Origin: Perca fluviatilis
Lineage: Eukaryota > Chordata > Actinopteri > Perciformes > Percidae
Length of the DNA: 64,000 nt
Assembly: GCF_010015445.1 (NCBI RefSeq)
Contig: NC_053128.1
Location: 11,880,340-11,944,339 of the forward strand
Direction: 5' to 3'
Made by a program: the position numbers and the translations under genes. Within the stretch, counting starts at the first letter, position 1, and each line of letters opens with the position of its first letter. Of the stretch, positions 46,101-58,929 are shown piece by piece. The notes below the pieces were generated by a model, which ran no database searches, was not told the DNA's origin, and worked only from the letters and a program-made list of their open reading frames with translations.

Positions 46101-47939
46101 CCGTTAACTCGTGGCCCTGCGTAGACAGAATGATCGGTTATTATTGCCGCAAGAAGTCAGCTGTTGGCCCTCGTTAGACAACTTCTCAGACCCCTGCCAT
46201 AACGTCAAGTTAGATCAGAGTCCTGAGTGAACGAGAGGATTGGTTATTATCACTTCCTCGAAAATCAATATTCCAAGTGTCTTTCTTTCTCTAAATTGTG
46301 CTTTGCTTTCCTCTTTACACACTAACATAGCACACAAGCATACACATACACAGATCAGCTGACGGCCACCCCATAGTCACGTGGTATTGCAACCAAGTTT
46401 CCCTACCCGCGATCTTGGGGTTAAATAGCTTGTTTGTGTATTTTCCTCGAGTAGCCATTTTGCGCACACACACACACCACATGTTTGCTTGTTTTTGCCT
46501 TTGTTGTAGTTGTAACAAGTAAATAGGTTTATTGATTGGAGAACTATTGATTGACAATTAATAATTTGGAAGTTAAATTCTATTTTACTTTAAAGAGCAT
46601 TTGTTTGAGATTATTTGTGTATGTTGTAGTAACAGCTGGTTGAACAGGTCAGTGCTCGAATTTCGCCCTTCCCATTCACTTTATATATAAAGATAAATTA
46701 ATCAAATTAATTAAGATGTGTATTTTCAAAGAGAACACCACCTATGCGGCTGTTTTCACAGTTCAGTTATTGGTCCCTGATTCCAGGGTGGTGCCCCGTT
46801 TTGATTGTTTTGTCAATTTGGTAAAGTTATTAATACACATATTCATACTCTTTATTAATATTGTTAAAATATCTTTGATAAATTGCCAATAATTAAATCT
46901 GTACCTTCCTAATCCCCAACAATGGGAAGGAAATCAATGTATAAGTTGTCAAGCTAGATTAAATTGTGAACATGAATATGCCCTTAATTATTCAGCTACA
47001 GGTTGCCATAAGATTTACTGGAATGTGAATGTGAAAATCCCAGGACGGTTGTGATTGGTTTAAAGAAATTCAAACAAGCCAGAGCTTATCTATCCATCAT
47101 AGGCAGTGTAGCCTTGCCTACTCCAGCGTATCCAGTGTATCTTCTGTTAATGAGGGACTAGTGAACATCTAACCTTTCTGTTCGAGTCCTGGTATGTTAT
47201 TGGTGTATGGTTACACGGTACAACATTTACATTGAGTAATTACATTTTTATTTTACAGTCAAAAAAATAAAAAAAGTTCAACACCCTGTGTGTCAATGTG
47301 ACACTAAAAATGTGGCTCACAGAGGTCAGCATATTATTGAAGGAACCTCATTTTACAGGGCAATGTTGAATATTTCAAGTCTATCTCAGCAAAGTATTAA
47401 AAGCATGCTCTACTATGTACATTAAAATAATTATTAGTTACTGTAATCATTCCTGAGATTGATTTTGAATGAGATGGGAGACAAAACCCAGGGTCCTATT
47501 TTTATGCAAAAGTGCACTCTAAAGTTCATCTGAAATTAATTTGATGCTTCAGCAGTCTGAGTTTCACAAATCAAGTGAATATCTTCCAAAGAGTCATTTT
47601 ATTATGCAATTCCTTCTATCTGTATCCCCCAACTCGCTTTCTTCTTGCTGAGCTGTCGCAGAGGAATAGAAATAAAACAAAGAGAAGTTTGCACTACTGT
47701 AACTTTGGAAGATCACCACTTGTTTTGTCTAACTCGGACTGCTGGAGACTCATAACCCTTAGTTGAACTTTGGAATGCATTGTTGCAGAGAATATGGACT
47801 GTGTATTTTGTTCCTCACCCCTTTTCTAGTGGAATTGCATTGGAAAGGGAAAGAACAGGAACGATTACAACCTATAACCTTTGAAATGTATTTTTTATTG
47901 TCATAACACTGACTTGAAAAAAGATTATAATCTATCCCC
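46101..47939. other. Intergenic; no gene recognised
   Basis: AT-rich. The part about 46600-46930 could belong to the LTR-like region before it; I see no defined boundary. Confidence 0.3.
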
Positions 47940-47943
47940 TTGG

Positions 47944-48549
47944 ATGAAAGACGCGTCTGCTAGAAATAGAACCGACGCCTATTTTTCACGCGAGACGCGA
48001 GCGTGTTGGAAGCGTTTCCAGTCAAAATAGAATAGGAAAATATGTTTATATGTCATTTAGACACAAATACATATTAATAAATGACATATTGATGTTTGAA
48101 AGTCTAGGTTTTGACATCAATGTAATACAAAATTTCAGAGAAAAGATTTTCAAATATTGCACCTGTCATACAGAACGAAATATTCTGTAACATATTTTGC
48201 AGTCAATACTGCCAACGTTGTCTTGCTTTAATCAAATCAGTAGGCTATATATAAATGGTAGGATAGGCTACGATAACAACGTAGTGTGTGTTCTGAGTGA
48301 CGGTCCAACATCAGATAGGCTATATAGGCTCTTTACAGCTACACAAAGTTGTTCAGACAGCCCACTTACCCATTTATCAGTTTGAATCTGTCGGCACTAT
48401 GTCCCGAGATCAGCCCTCCCTGTATCTAGCAGCAGGAGCAGCGCCGCGTCAGACACGCTTCTGGTATGTAGGACACAGAAAAATCCACGCAGCTGAGACG
48501 CAACAGAAACGCCACGCTCGCGAGACGCGTGCAGTGTGTAACCGGCCTT
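47944..48549. mobile_element. MITE with GAGACGCG-rich ends
   Basis: Both ends carry clusters of GACGCG, GAGACGCGAGCG and GCGTTT-type sequence: left GACGCGTCTGC and CGCGAGACGCGAGCGTG; right CACGCTCGCGAGACGCGTGC. The middle is AT-rich. The right end CAGTGTGTAACCGGCCTTA resembles the GGCC-TTA end of Harbinger-like elements. The left terminus is not certain. The 84-codon frame over the right part is not a convincing gene. Confidence 0.5.
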
Positions 48550-50585
48550 AAGAGGGTGCAGCCTGTCCTTTAAAAAAAAAAAAAGGCCTTCTACCAAAAC
48601 ATAATGAAGTGCTTGTGCATTTGGTGTGAAAGCCCAGCCCTGGGGCAGCCATACTGATCTACCGTGCCTGTCCCAATATGCTACAGTATTTTCAATCCTT
48701 TCATTGATAAGTGTCAGTGACAGATTTGGTTACTGTAATCTCTGTCAGATACTGTCAGCTTCTGGGGGGTATTTCACAATGGCAGTTTAGCAAACAGTTC
48801 AGTTCTATCCTGCAAAGTAGTGCAGACTAAATCACAACGTAGATGTGATTTAGTCAGATATGCTAGTGACTGAAAATGGACAATTTTGCATTTTATTTTG
48901 GGGGAAATTGTGGAGGAGACTAAATCAATTCAATGTACACCATTCTTTTTTTATCAACAGCAAAACAAAACAGATTAATCCTAGAATAATGTTTGTATTA
49001 TTGTAGGTTTGCCAGGTCATTTCAGTATTGAATTGATACTGTATTATCAATTTATTTTGTCTATTCAGCACCTCTGCTTTGAGAAAAACCCTTCTTGGCA
49101 TTGCTGTTTTCTGCTCAGTGTATTTCTGTCAGAGCAACCAGTGTGATGTTGCTTAATGGCAACAAAAAAAACACACACAAAAATACAAAAGTTCTCTCAC
49201 TTTCCAAATTCCTGGTTCATGGTCATCTACAAAAAAATATTCCATATTGCATTTAGAGTATTGGACAATTTTCTCTGATTAAAGTGGAGAAGGTTACTTA
49301 TTATTTGAGCGGTTTGAGTTTTATTCTGTTTTTGTACAAGCATTACTGTCACTTTCCAAGAAATTGCAAGGTTGGAAACTAATCTGTAAAAACTTAATTC
49401 ATGGCTTTCAGTCACAACATAATTTGAGTGGATTTACTTCAAGTGGTCCTTCATTATATAACAGTCCTGTATGCCAACTGTACATGAGTTATTATTCTCT
49501 GACATACTATGATATGGAGATTAGGAACTGTCCTGAGCTAGCCACTGAATGAATTACATGTTACATTTATTTAAAGATTGCTTTGCAGAGTCTCCAAAGC
49601 TGGAGTATATCTGTCCTCATTACTCTGATATGATATTGCCCTAAGACAGATCAGACAGCAGATGCTAACTACTCCACTAAGCTTGAATAACCCCTAACAT
49701 CTTTGCCCACTCTTATTTCCCATTGCTGCGTTGATAATGTTCTTGCAGATATGCTTATGATGGTCTGTCTAAGTATAGAAAGTTCTCTGAGTTTGGCTGA
49801 AAGCCTAGAGGATCAACATTATCATCGCCGGCCAGAGAAGAGCTGCCCAGAAGCTTGTCCCCAGAGGCTGCTTAATGAGAGGACAGAGAAAAGTGAAGAG
49901 GAATTGAAGCACCTGAAAGCCTGCTGTTCTCAGAGTACAGCAAAAAAAGAAAAAGAATGGAAGAAAAACCCTGCAGTGAATGTGTTGACATGGCCACGGG
50001 GCCTCTCCAGACAATGCCACGACCTCTGCCTCCTGGCCACTAGGCAACACCGTTTATCCAACACGTTAACCCCGTAGAGGGGGTTAGGGTGACTTAACAA
50101 AAGATGACTCCACAGCTAAGGCAGAATTCCTGAGGATACGTCGTTTATCTGAGAGGATACTGGCCCCTTTAGCATCCCATTTATTGTGCTGTTAACATGA
50201 CAAGACATATAGCCACCTCTGGAATACACCATGACAGGTTGTGTGATGTTATTGCTCAGTATCAGGGCACGCAGAGCATCATAATTCTGTAACAGTATCC
50301 TTTAGGGTCTTGAGTTGGAGAAATACTCCTCTCTCTGAAAGGCCAGGAGCTACTCCGAGTTAAGTGTTTATTTTTGGATTCCTGCAAGGTGCATGTGGTG
50401 TTTAACCCAGATTTTATTGTACAACAGCTGCATGTCAAACAATTCACTGTTGACCATCACAAATGAGAAGAAATAAAACATGGAGGCAGACATATCCATA
50501 GAGGCTGTTCTCATGAACCATTCATACATATAGCTACGAAAAGTAACGGATGTATGTATTCCATGTATTAATTACTGTATGCCCC
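48550..50585. other. Intergenic; one unexplained 124-codon frame
   Basis: Mostly AT-rich. A + strand frame at 49703-50077 is Glu/Lys-rich in its second half (KSEEELKHLKACC, STAKKEKEWKKN). It is weakly acceptor-like upstream, but shows no recognised domain; probably chance. Confidence 0.3.
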
Positions 50586-50589
50586 ACAT

Positions 50590-51530
50590 TGACTGGCGCT
50601 GTATAAGGCCGCAAAGAACCTTGTAAACGTTGCGTACACACAAAATGGGGCTGAAAGTGTGCATACGCCACTTCCCACGCAAAGGTTGTGATTTATAAAA
50701 AAACATCTTGACGGGAGAATGTGCGCTCCACCACCAAACTCTGACCCATGCATACGCACATTTTGGAGACAATGGGAATTGGCGATGCAGATGGTGAGGT
50801 GGTGAACTGAAGTCAGACTGCAGAAAGTAAATGTGGGAATAACGATTACTTGTCATATTTTCAAGTAGTGATGCCTCCCGCACATTTTTTCACTCCATAT
50901 CATCCAAGTTATCATGAAGATTAAATCCAGCAGTGCTATTTGCGATTGTACTGAGTGATAATTGTTCCATAAACAATTTGTTCTTAATATGTAATTGGCT
51001 GTGTCTCACCATCACACTGTCTGCTAGGAGCCCAGGAGGAGGAGATGGATGGCTGGAATACAGGATAGAAGAATTGTATCTCGGGGTGGGGATACCACTA
51101 GTTGATGCTGTGATTTTGGCAAGGTTTTAACAATCAAAAATTGTTGAAAACATATAAATACTGCTGTGACCCCCGTGCATAATGCTGCATGATGGCACTG
51201 CTGGCACTGCAGGAGGACTACATCAATGGAAGAATCAGGAGAGATAAAAACTTCCAATTGTATTTCTCTGACTGCCCTATTCTTTGAGCTCTACAGGAGC
51301 AAAGGCTCAAGACAGTTGGTGTTCAGGGAAGCTCCACTTTTTGTGGCCACATGTGGAAGTCTCCATGCGTGTAGCATCGGCCTTCGATCACTCTGTGGCA
51401 CAGAGGCTGACAATGATCTGACAAATAGCCTTGCCACAGAGTCTGTGGCAAGGCTATTTGTGTTATTGACATAACAGCGACAACAGCACATTATATGTGC
51501 TGTTGTCGCACATGCATTATGCTATGAAGT
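50590..51530 (+). mobile_element. Possible Harbinger-like transposon relic
   Basis: The left part contains TGCGTACACACAAAATGG and GTGTGCATACGCC, resembling CGTACGCAC-type termini of fish Harbinger elements. From 51192 a 31-codon frame reads MALLALQEDYINGRIRRDKN, wording I associate with the N-terminus of Harbinger-type transposases, before a stop. No catalytic region is found, and the right boundary is unclear; two strong hairpins lie in the last 100 bp. Confidence 0.3.
51421..51509. repeat. Two adjacent near-perfect hairpins
   Basis: Hairpin 1 (51421-51461) has perfect 20-bp arms, ACAAATAGCCTTGCCACAGA, around a single G. Hairpin 2 (51477-51509) has perfect 15-bp arms, GCGACAACAGCACAT, around TAT. 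They are 15 bp apart. Both could extrude as cruciforms or fold as stem-loops in RNA. They are not followed by a U tract typical of a terminator. Confidence 0.85.
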
Positions 51531-52001
51531 AGAAGCTCATAGTGCAGGGTGTGAAGCGAGAGCAAAACTTAAGTTGGCTCTGGCCTTCTATAACCTCTGC
51601 AGGAAATTATAATGGAATAACGGAAGCTCCCTCCTTTTTCTAAATGAGAATATAAACAAATGATGGATAGCAATAATCGGAGCAGTCAGCAGAGCGCGTC
51701 GAGAGCCCAAACGCCCACAACACAATGTTGAAACGTTCAAAGAGAGAAATTAAATGGGGGAAAGAACAATAAAAAAAGAGTCTCTTCCAGAAATAGCTAG
51801 AATCAGTGTGAGGTTAGAATCAAGGACTGGTTAAGAGTAATAAAATAGGGGGATAAAAAATGCCCAGCAGTTAGGAGCGCAGTGAAAGGCTGCATCCTTT
51901 TCACTTTCCTCCCTCTCTGACGCTGGTCCAATGCAATGTTTGTACCTGATGGTGGGTGCAGGTGCAGTGTTGGCCTGGAACTCCACCTTATTGCTGCGCT
52001 T
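51531..52001. other. Intergenic; no gene recognised
   Basis: Purine-rich with no supported feature. Confidence 0.3.
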
Positions 52002-52092
52002 TTTTTTTTTTTTTTTTTTTTTTTTTGTTTTTTTTTTTTCTTCTTTTTTTTTTTTTTGCCCGACTCTCTCCCCCCCTTTTTTTTTTTTTTTT
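52002..52092. repeat. Poly(T)-dominated low-complexity tract
   Basis: About 90 bases almost entirely T with short CTTC and CCCGACTCTC interruptions. The Phe-rich open frames across it are artefacts. Confidence 0.95.
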
Positions 52093-53011
52093 GCTACTGT
52101 GCATTATGCGGTTTCATCCCAGCACCAATTGAACCTGATCTGATTTTTTTTGTGTAGAAATAAATCCAAATTGTCTTTTTATGTGTAAACGTAATAGTCG
52201 TTTTAACATTCAACCGCCATGCTAGCGGCAGCTGCTAGCATGGCTTAAAAGAGGATCCCCAACCAAAAATCTAAAAAAATAACTATACTTTCTAACCTTA
52301 AAGTTTGCAATTGTTTCATCTAAGCTAAATAAAGTGATGTTATACAGCTGCGTGGAGCATTTTGGGCTCTTTTAGCTTATTGTTTTTACTTTTTTAATTT
52401 CATGGAAAATTTACTGTATCATTCAGTCTTACTGCACTCATGAACCATGTTTCCAGTAGGCACCTATTTTCAGGAAAGGTGCTCTGATAAACCCACTGTA
52501 CTCTATCTGTACAGTAACAGACAGACAAAGTCAGTGACTAAAGTAGCTAATGAAGAAAGTGCAATCTAGCAGCTGAGGAGCAATATGTTTGCACCAAATC
52601 ATCTGATAAGCCGTCATTGGAAACTGTTTGGAAAAGAGCAGGCATTTTTAAACAAAATGTTGTGTAATGTGTGGTATGTGATTTGCCATTCTCGCATGAT
52701 CTCTTGATATCGCGAGAATATAGCTGCCGTGGAAGGTAAGTGTTGGTCTGCCATATCTGTTAATATGCACTTGTAGCAGACACAAGAACCTGACATGTGT
52801 TTGTTTGCCCCCTTGTTTCATTCCGCTCACTAGCTGCCAAATATCAATTAACATAGCTTCAAACGTAATTCACTATAACCTTAGCCGAAAGATACTGCGT
52901 CCTGCCGCGTCCGCCGCATCCGATATGACATGAACTTCCACGATGACCTTCGAAGTCACTGTTCCATTATCTTTAATGTGACTATTATGTGCCACTCTAC
53001 ATCACACCCCC
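52093..53011. other. Intergenic; no gene recognised
   Basis: AT-rich. GCTAGCATGG/CCATGCTAGC forms a short inverted repeat near 52215-52242. Confidence 0.3.
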
Positions 53012-53251
53012 AACCGGCCCGTCAGACACCGCCTACCAAGAGTCTGGGTCTGCCGAGGTTTCTTCCTAAAAGGGAGTTTTTCCTTGCCACTGTCGCAATA
53101 GCCACTGCTAATGCTTGCTCTTGAGGGAATTACTGTAATTGTTGGGGTTTTGGAATTTATAGAGTGTGGTCTAGATCTACTCTATCTGTAAAGTGTCTCG
53201 AGATAACTCTTTTATGATTTGATACTATAAATAAAATTGAATAAATTGAAT
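53012..53251 (+). mobile_element. LINE/SINE 3'-end fragment with AAATTGAA tail
   Basis: Contains GAGGTTTCTTCCTAAAAGGG, AGTTTTTCCTTGCCACTGTC, ATTGTTGGGGTTTTGG and AAAGTGTCTCGAGATAACTC, and ends AAATAAAATTGAATAAATTG. This block is a highly repeated 3' end of fish non-LTR retroelements, as I recall it; the ATTGAA-type tail repeat supports a LINE-mobilised 3' end. It has no coding capacity. Confidence 0.7.
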
Positions 53252-53472
53252 ACTGATATAACTTTGATCCAAGGATATAAAACCAAAGAAGCACTAGCTA
53301 GCTGCACTAGAACTGAACTATAGTCATAGAGGACATTTGATAAAAGTCACAACTAGGCCTAATAACCAGGACAATACACTGAACTTCTGCCCACTGAACC
53401 AACTTGATAGGACGAGAGATGTCCATAGCCAACCCAAGGTTTCTTTCAATTCATTTTCTCCCCCCTTTACAG

Positions 53473-53521
53473 TAAGGGTCTGATGTTGCTGGTGTGGGCA
53501 GACATGTTATATCTCTCCAAC
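53473..53521 (+). other. Candidate 49-nt exon
   Basis: Preceded by CATTTTCTCCCCCCTTTACAG and followed by the donor GTGAGT. One frame is open throughout: KGLMLLVWADMLYLSN after one leading base. No partner exon or family is recognised, so chance is likely. Confidence 0.15.
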
Positions 53522-55934
53522 GTGAGTCTTGCTTGGGTTCATAACTTTGTGATTGATTATTGATTAGTTTGATAGAGGTAGATGAAGCGCTGTATACATA
53601 TATGACGTAAATTGACTACGCAGCTTTATTGACTACAAACAAGCATACCCTTGATGCTCTATACAGCAGCAAACAGTGACAGTAGGGGGCCACAGGGGTC
53701 AGTGGAATCCTCCCCTCAGAGCCATTTCACGCCACCTTGGACTGACCTGGTTATTATGTACTATTTGGAAGCAGACTATTTAAGCCATGTCAGCTGGCCT
53801 AAATAACACCGTCACCTGAACAAGCAGGACACAGCAGAGAGGTTGGGGGGGGGGGCAGAGAGGTTGGGGGGGGGATTAGCCAGTGTTGGCTGCTCGCTGT
53901 CTCGCTTGCTGAAGGGCAGAGGGAAATGAAAAACAATCATTTTATCACCAATGTCCACCAATGTCAATATTAATATTAATTGTCCAGGGAGCAACTCTGT
54001 GAGCAAAACTCAAATAAACAATGACAAAAAAAACGGTAAACATACATTCATAGAAAGACAAACACACAAAGGTACACACACACAGACTCGTCCCCCGGTT
54101 TTGTGTCTCATTGTGGTTGTTTTACCCCTTTTTGTTTATTTTGTCTCTTTGCAGTTGCTTTGTATTTCTTTGCAGTCAGTTTTTGTCTCGTGGTCATTTT
54201 GTGTCTCTGTGGTTGTGTTGTCTTTCTTTGTTTTCAGTTTGCATCTCTTTGTGGTCGGTATCTGTCTCTTCAAGTGACATTCTGCAGGTGAAGGCCCGGC
54301 GGCCCCCTGAGACTCCGGGCTCCTGGGCCTGTGCCAGATAAGCCTGTTGAGTAAACCATCCTCTCATGTCTCAATGAATAATTCAATAACTGAGTACTCT
54401 TTTAAGCTTTCAGGTTTACTAAACAACCATCATGATAAAAAGGTAGAGGTTTTGGGAAAGAACTTTCATATACCAGGTGTGCATGCTGACTGCTCAGTCG
54501 CATCAAATCGTTAAAAAAATCTGACAATAAATTTGAAATTTAACAGCGATATACTGTATATCAGGCCTTGAGTCATAATCTGATGTAAACAACTTCATTT
54601 AAAAAAACTACAATTGGAAAATACATGCTTCATTAAAAGCATCATCATTGCATTAAAAAATAGCTATTTCTCAAAATGTTGAGTAGCACATTATTATATA
54701 CATTATGTCTAGATGTGTCGGTGTTCAAACATTCAAATTAGGAATGACCTTCATATATTTTGAAAACACCAGCCCACAAAAGCTGTGAGTGTAATTAACC
54801 TTGTTTTTATTGTAGAGACAATTATACTACAGCCTCACTACTGTGCCATACAATTGATTCCCATGTTAAATGAAGGAGAACATTCAAGATTGTTTGGTGC
54901 TTTCCATTGGATTGCTTCCATGCATCTGATGTACAGTATGGCCGTAAATAATGCAAATATCTAAATAACAGAAGGTGATGGTTATCAAATATGTTAATAG
55001 GCACATAGAGCAACATATTCAGCACACACGGTTTTTCTTTATGTCAATTTATTTTGAATACCATAAGATAATTTGAAAAAACAATCATGGTCCAGTCACA
55101 CCTCATGTGGTATTGCATGTGCACACCACATGTGATGAGAGGTTTTGAACACAAGCAGCAGGAGTTACATGATGGATTTTCATTTATAATGACACTGTGC
55201 TGGGTTTTGCCACCAAGCCATACATAAATCAGAGTTTTAGCAACAATCTAAGATTTTTCAGCATTGTCCTTGTGTTTGATGCTTTAGTTTGGAACGGTGT
55301 GGTTCTTTTGTGCAGGTGTGAATGCAGCAATCACACTCGGACGTTACCAAAAGCGGACCAAACAAGTGTACTGAGACTTCCTTGAAGAGGAAATGGCTCC
55401 AACAGTAAGGTGTGCTTTTCAATCTGCGATGCAGCAAAGCATGCAAACTGCAGCAGCTTGAAATATTTCTCTAACTTGCATTTCCGTGGTCAAACCAGCC
55501 ACCTCTCGGTGAGCAGAAAGTCACTCGCGAAAAAGTGTCTGAAAAATAATTTAAATGAAATGAGCTGGTTTGACCATGAAGATGCAAGAAATGTGCACTA
55601 GTCCAGAACACAGGACCTTCTTCCTGTACTTATGTTCTTGCTCCCGTCCCAGACACATGAACCCGTATTCACCCTTGGTCTGAAACGCTTAGGTTTTAGC
55701 GCCTGTCTCTTTTAGCCCCCCTTCTCTGATTGGTCAGAGTTTTTAGGGCTTCTGCATATGTGCTCTTGGAGTCTCTACACTTTCACTGCAGCCGATGAAT
55801 GTAGCTGTCTTTATGATAGGAGAGGGCAAATTCGGAGTTTTATACATTGTACAATGATGAGTTATAAAAGCACAGCCAATAAAAAATCTGGATAGTCTAT
55901 TATAAACTCTACTGAGAGGTAGAAGATTTTGGAT
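53522..55934. other. Intergenic; no gene recognised
   Basis: T-rich simple stretches around 54110-54260 (GTGTCTCTGTGGTTG-like repeats of low order) and a G-rich GTTGGGGGGGGGG double tract near 53840-53875. No supported gene. Confidence 0.3.
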
Positions 55935-56175
55935 GCAGCCTGCAGGGCTGTAGTCAAGTCCACCATTGTCAAGTCCAAGACGAGTCCAAGACCAGGACTA
56001 GTCGAGACCGAGTCAAGACCGAGTCCAAAGATGTTCAAGTCCAAGTCAAGACCGAGTCCAAATGAGGGACAGTCAAGACCGAGAAAGAAAGTATCAAACT
56101 AGGCCACATTATTTACTTTAAGTATAACAATTTCACTTAAGTCACATGAAGCTGAAGTGCAACTTTGCATATTAG

Positions 56176-56372
56176 TAGTGATGGTCAAATGAAGCTTCGC
56201 GAACCACTGTCTTTATTTTCTGAGCTCACTAGATGGCGCTCTCTGTTCAACAAAGGGTTGAAAACACACTGAATTGCCATTCCTTTAACCTTTGTCTTTG
56301 AACAGAGAGCGCCATCTAGTGAGCTCAGAAAATAAAGACAGTGGTTCACGAAGCTTCATTTGACCATCCCTA
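56176..56372. mobile_element. Palindromic hAT MITE nested in the hAT element
   Basis: A perfect 8-bp duplication, CATATTAG, flanks it (56168-56175, 56373-56380). Arms of about 80 bp are nearly perfect inverted repeats: TGGTCAAATGAAGCTTCG, CACTGTCTTTATTTTCTGAG and CACTAGATGGCGCTCTCTGT recur in reverse complement. The loop is about 40 bp. The near-identity of the arms suggests recent origin or a hairpin-dependent function. Confidence 0.9.
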
Positions 56373-56394
56373 CATATTAGATGTTGAGTTCCCC

Positions 56395-57150
56395 TCGGCT
56401 ATATCTTCCGCAAATTTAACATTCACTTCCACTGTTATGCTGATGACACCCAGGCCTCTCCACCAAACCCTCGTCCACTCTTCCGCCCACCTCCCTTACT
56501 GATTGCATCTCTGAAATAAAAACCTGGTTCACCCAAAACTTCCTCAAATTAAACAGTAATAAAACCAAGTTTCTCCTCATTGGCACCTTGGCATCTTCGG
56601 CCTCCCTCACAAATCCCTACATAAACTTCAACTGGTACAGAATTCAGCTGCCCGCATCATAACCCGTACCCCTTCGATCCACCACATCACTCCTGTCCTC
56701 CAACGGCTCCACTGGCTCCCGGTCCAGTTCTGTATCCAATTCAAAGTCCTCCTGTTTACATTCAAGGCCATCCACAACCTCGCCCCACCATATTTGTCTG
56801 ATCTCCTCCAGGTTCCCACTCCCTCCGATCCTCTTCCTCCATACACCTGTCGGTCCCCTCCGCCCGTCTCACCACCATGGGGAGCAGAGCATTCAGTCGC
56901 TCTGCTCCCCGTCTCTGGAATTCATTACCACCCCAACTCAGAAACATCGATTCATTCCCCCATTTCAAATTGCAACTCAAAACACATCTGTTTAAAACTG
57001 CCTATTCCACTTGATGTCAATTGCTCTGCCTCTTTCTGTTGTTTCTATTGTTGTATTTTGTTTGTCTTATGTATCCCTGTACGGTGTCCTTGAGTGCCGA
57101 GAAAGGCACCTTTTAAATAAAATGTATTATTATTATTATTATTATTATAT
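56395..57150 (+). pseudogene. L2-clade LINE, 3' part with YADD motif
   Basis: Plus-strand reverse transcriptase relic. HFHCYADDTQ contains the catalytic YADD. It is followed by sequence around KTWFTQNFLKLNSNKTKFLL, then SIHHITPVLQRLHWLPVQFC, FKAIHNLAPPYLSDLLQVPT, and after a frame change APRLWNSLPPQLRNIDSF and HFKLQLKTHLFKTAYST with a stop. Some 200 bp between the YADD block and the HHITPVL block is deleted. The 3' end is TGCCGAGAAAGGCACCTTTT and an (ATT)n tail. It lies within the hAT element and so postdates it. No complete frame survives. Confidence 0.88.
57126..57148. repeat. (ATT)n tail of the L2 LINE
   Basis: Seven to eight ATT units directly after the LINE 3' end. Confidence 0.93.
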
Positions 57151-57520
57151 TATTGAACTTATTCCTCGCCCTAAAGAATTCATAGTACAAATTGCATTAC
57201 ATTGTGTCTGTGGCCAAAAATAAAATGAATGATGCCTGATGATTGAGGTATGTGATGCAGCCAGGAATATATCAAGGACCAATACCAATGCCTGTTCTAG
57301 ATGGATTTTAAATTAAACCAATACTTGTTTTCTGACACTTCATCAATATACCTTTTTAAAGAAGCACATACTGCTGGACTCGGTCTAGACCAACTATAAT
57401 AGAATATATAGAGTCCAATGGCTGAGTGTGAGACAAGTCCGAGTCCAAATAACAAGTCCAAGACAAGTCCGCAACAATAGAAAAAAGTCAGGACTCAAGT
57501 ACTACAGCCCTGGCAGCCTG

Positions 57521-58929
57521 ATTAGTAGCTTTCAGTGCAATCCTAGATCCCCCAGTAGCCTACGATTACAGGGATACCACAGTAGTGGTGGCCTGAGTCT
57601 AATTTCTGCTCATCATGATGCAAAGAAATATAAAGCTGCGGTCAGTTGAGCCCAATTCACATTTTTCTGTGAGGAATCCACCTTTTTAGAGTTCAGATAA
57701 GTACTGAAATATAAACAGATTATATTTAGAGATTGTTTAGAGAACTTATTTTACATGCATTTATTCTCTGTGAAAACTAGCCATTAGCTTGGATTTCAAT
57801 TGCCAAAACCATGGAGGGATAGCAAATTTCCTTCCTTGTCAGGTGTGACTTTGCAAGGCTGATGGAATGAGATTCACACAAATGGACTCAGCTGAATCTG
57901 TTTTGTAGTGATTAAAGTCTTGCGCCAGGTACACTCCCGAGCTCCTCCACAGTGCTAAGCTTTCAGTTCTTGGAATGAAAATTGAGAGCATTGAGTGAGA
58001 AAAGAAAGAAAACATTTTTTTGGCATGTCACACTGATCCATACAAAGAGCTGAGAGAAAGAGAAGTGGGGATGTGTAGTAGAACTACTGGGAAATATCTC
58101 TTGAATATCTGGCAGCAGGGAAATAAACAATCCCTCCTTGCTATTATCTTCGTCTTGGCTACTTGAGATAATGTCGGCTTGGAGAAGTAGAATAAAAACA
58201 TACTCTTACCAAATAATCCATGCATCTGATTAGCCTTTGGCTGTTGTTGGTGGACGGTGAAGTGGCAGTATCTCTAACTTGAAAGTGAAAGAGATGCATA
58301 ATCACGTTTGACTCTCTTCTTATTCATGCAGTTTTAAAAAGACTCTCCTGCTCATATATGTCTACCATAAGTTATAATCAATTCAGCTGTCTGCGGCATA
58401 TTCAAATGGTATTGTCCAAATCCATCAATTCAGCTGATAACCACAGGGGCTTTTGATGTTGAGACAGGGTCAGACCACATCCTGACTCAGCTTAGAGAAT
58501 GGGGTCTCTCCAGCTTAATGTGCATCATGCAAAAACATAAAAATAAATTGCCTTGTATACATTGCCTTGTAATCTTTCCATTTCCCAGACAGCCACAAAT
58601 GCCTTGTTTTTTAATGAACTTTTCATGGAAATATCAACTATGAATTACATAAAATCATAAAAAAGAGATAATACATGTTTTACTGTGTGTTACAAGGTGG
58701 TATTGTCTTCTCAAATGCAGCCAGCCCTGCCTCCTTTTTTTTCTTCTTTATTCCTTTTGGATTCCTTATGCATACTGCGGCTGTGATTTTGGTTCATCAC
58801 ACCAAATAGATCATCCTGAGAGTCATGCCTAATGCTATTAGTCATCCCAGCTCTCTAAGGGGAATGGGGGGGATAGTATGATAAAGAAGAAGGAGAATTC
58901 ACTGGAATCCTATTCCCTCTGTGGATACT
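57521..58929. other. Intergenic; no gene recognised
   Basis: AT-rich with nothing supported. Confidence 0.3.

Larger units (their letters stand above)
55943..57512. mobile_element. hAT element with GAGTCC-rich ends, host of two insertions
   Basis: A perfect 8-bp duplication, GCAGCCTG, flanks the element (55935-55942, 57513-57520). The ends CAGGGCTGTAGT are identical inverted repeats with the CAGGG start typical of hAT. The terminal regions are made of AAGTCCAAG, GAGTCCAAG and GACCGAGTC motifs. The middle consists of a palindromic MITE and an L2 LINE inserted later. There is no transposase, so the original element was a short MITE of about 600 bp. Confidence 0.85.

Noticed and set aside
51931..52157. 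Phe-rich open frames of 70-73 codons
   Set aside because: They are translations of a poly(T) tract.
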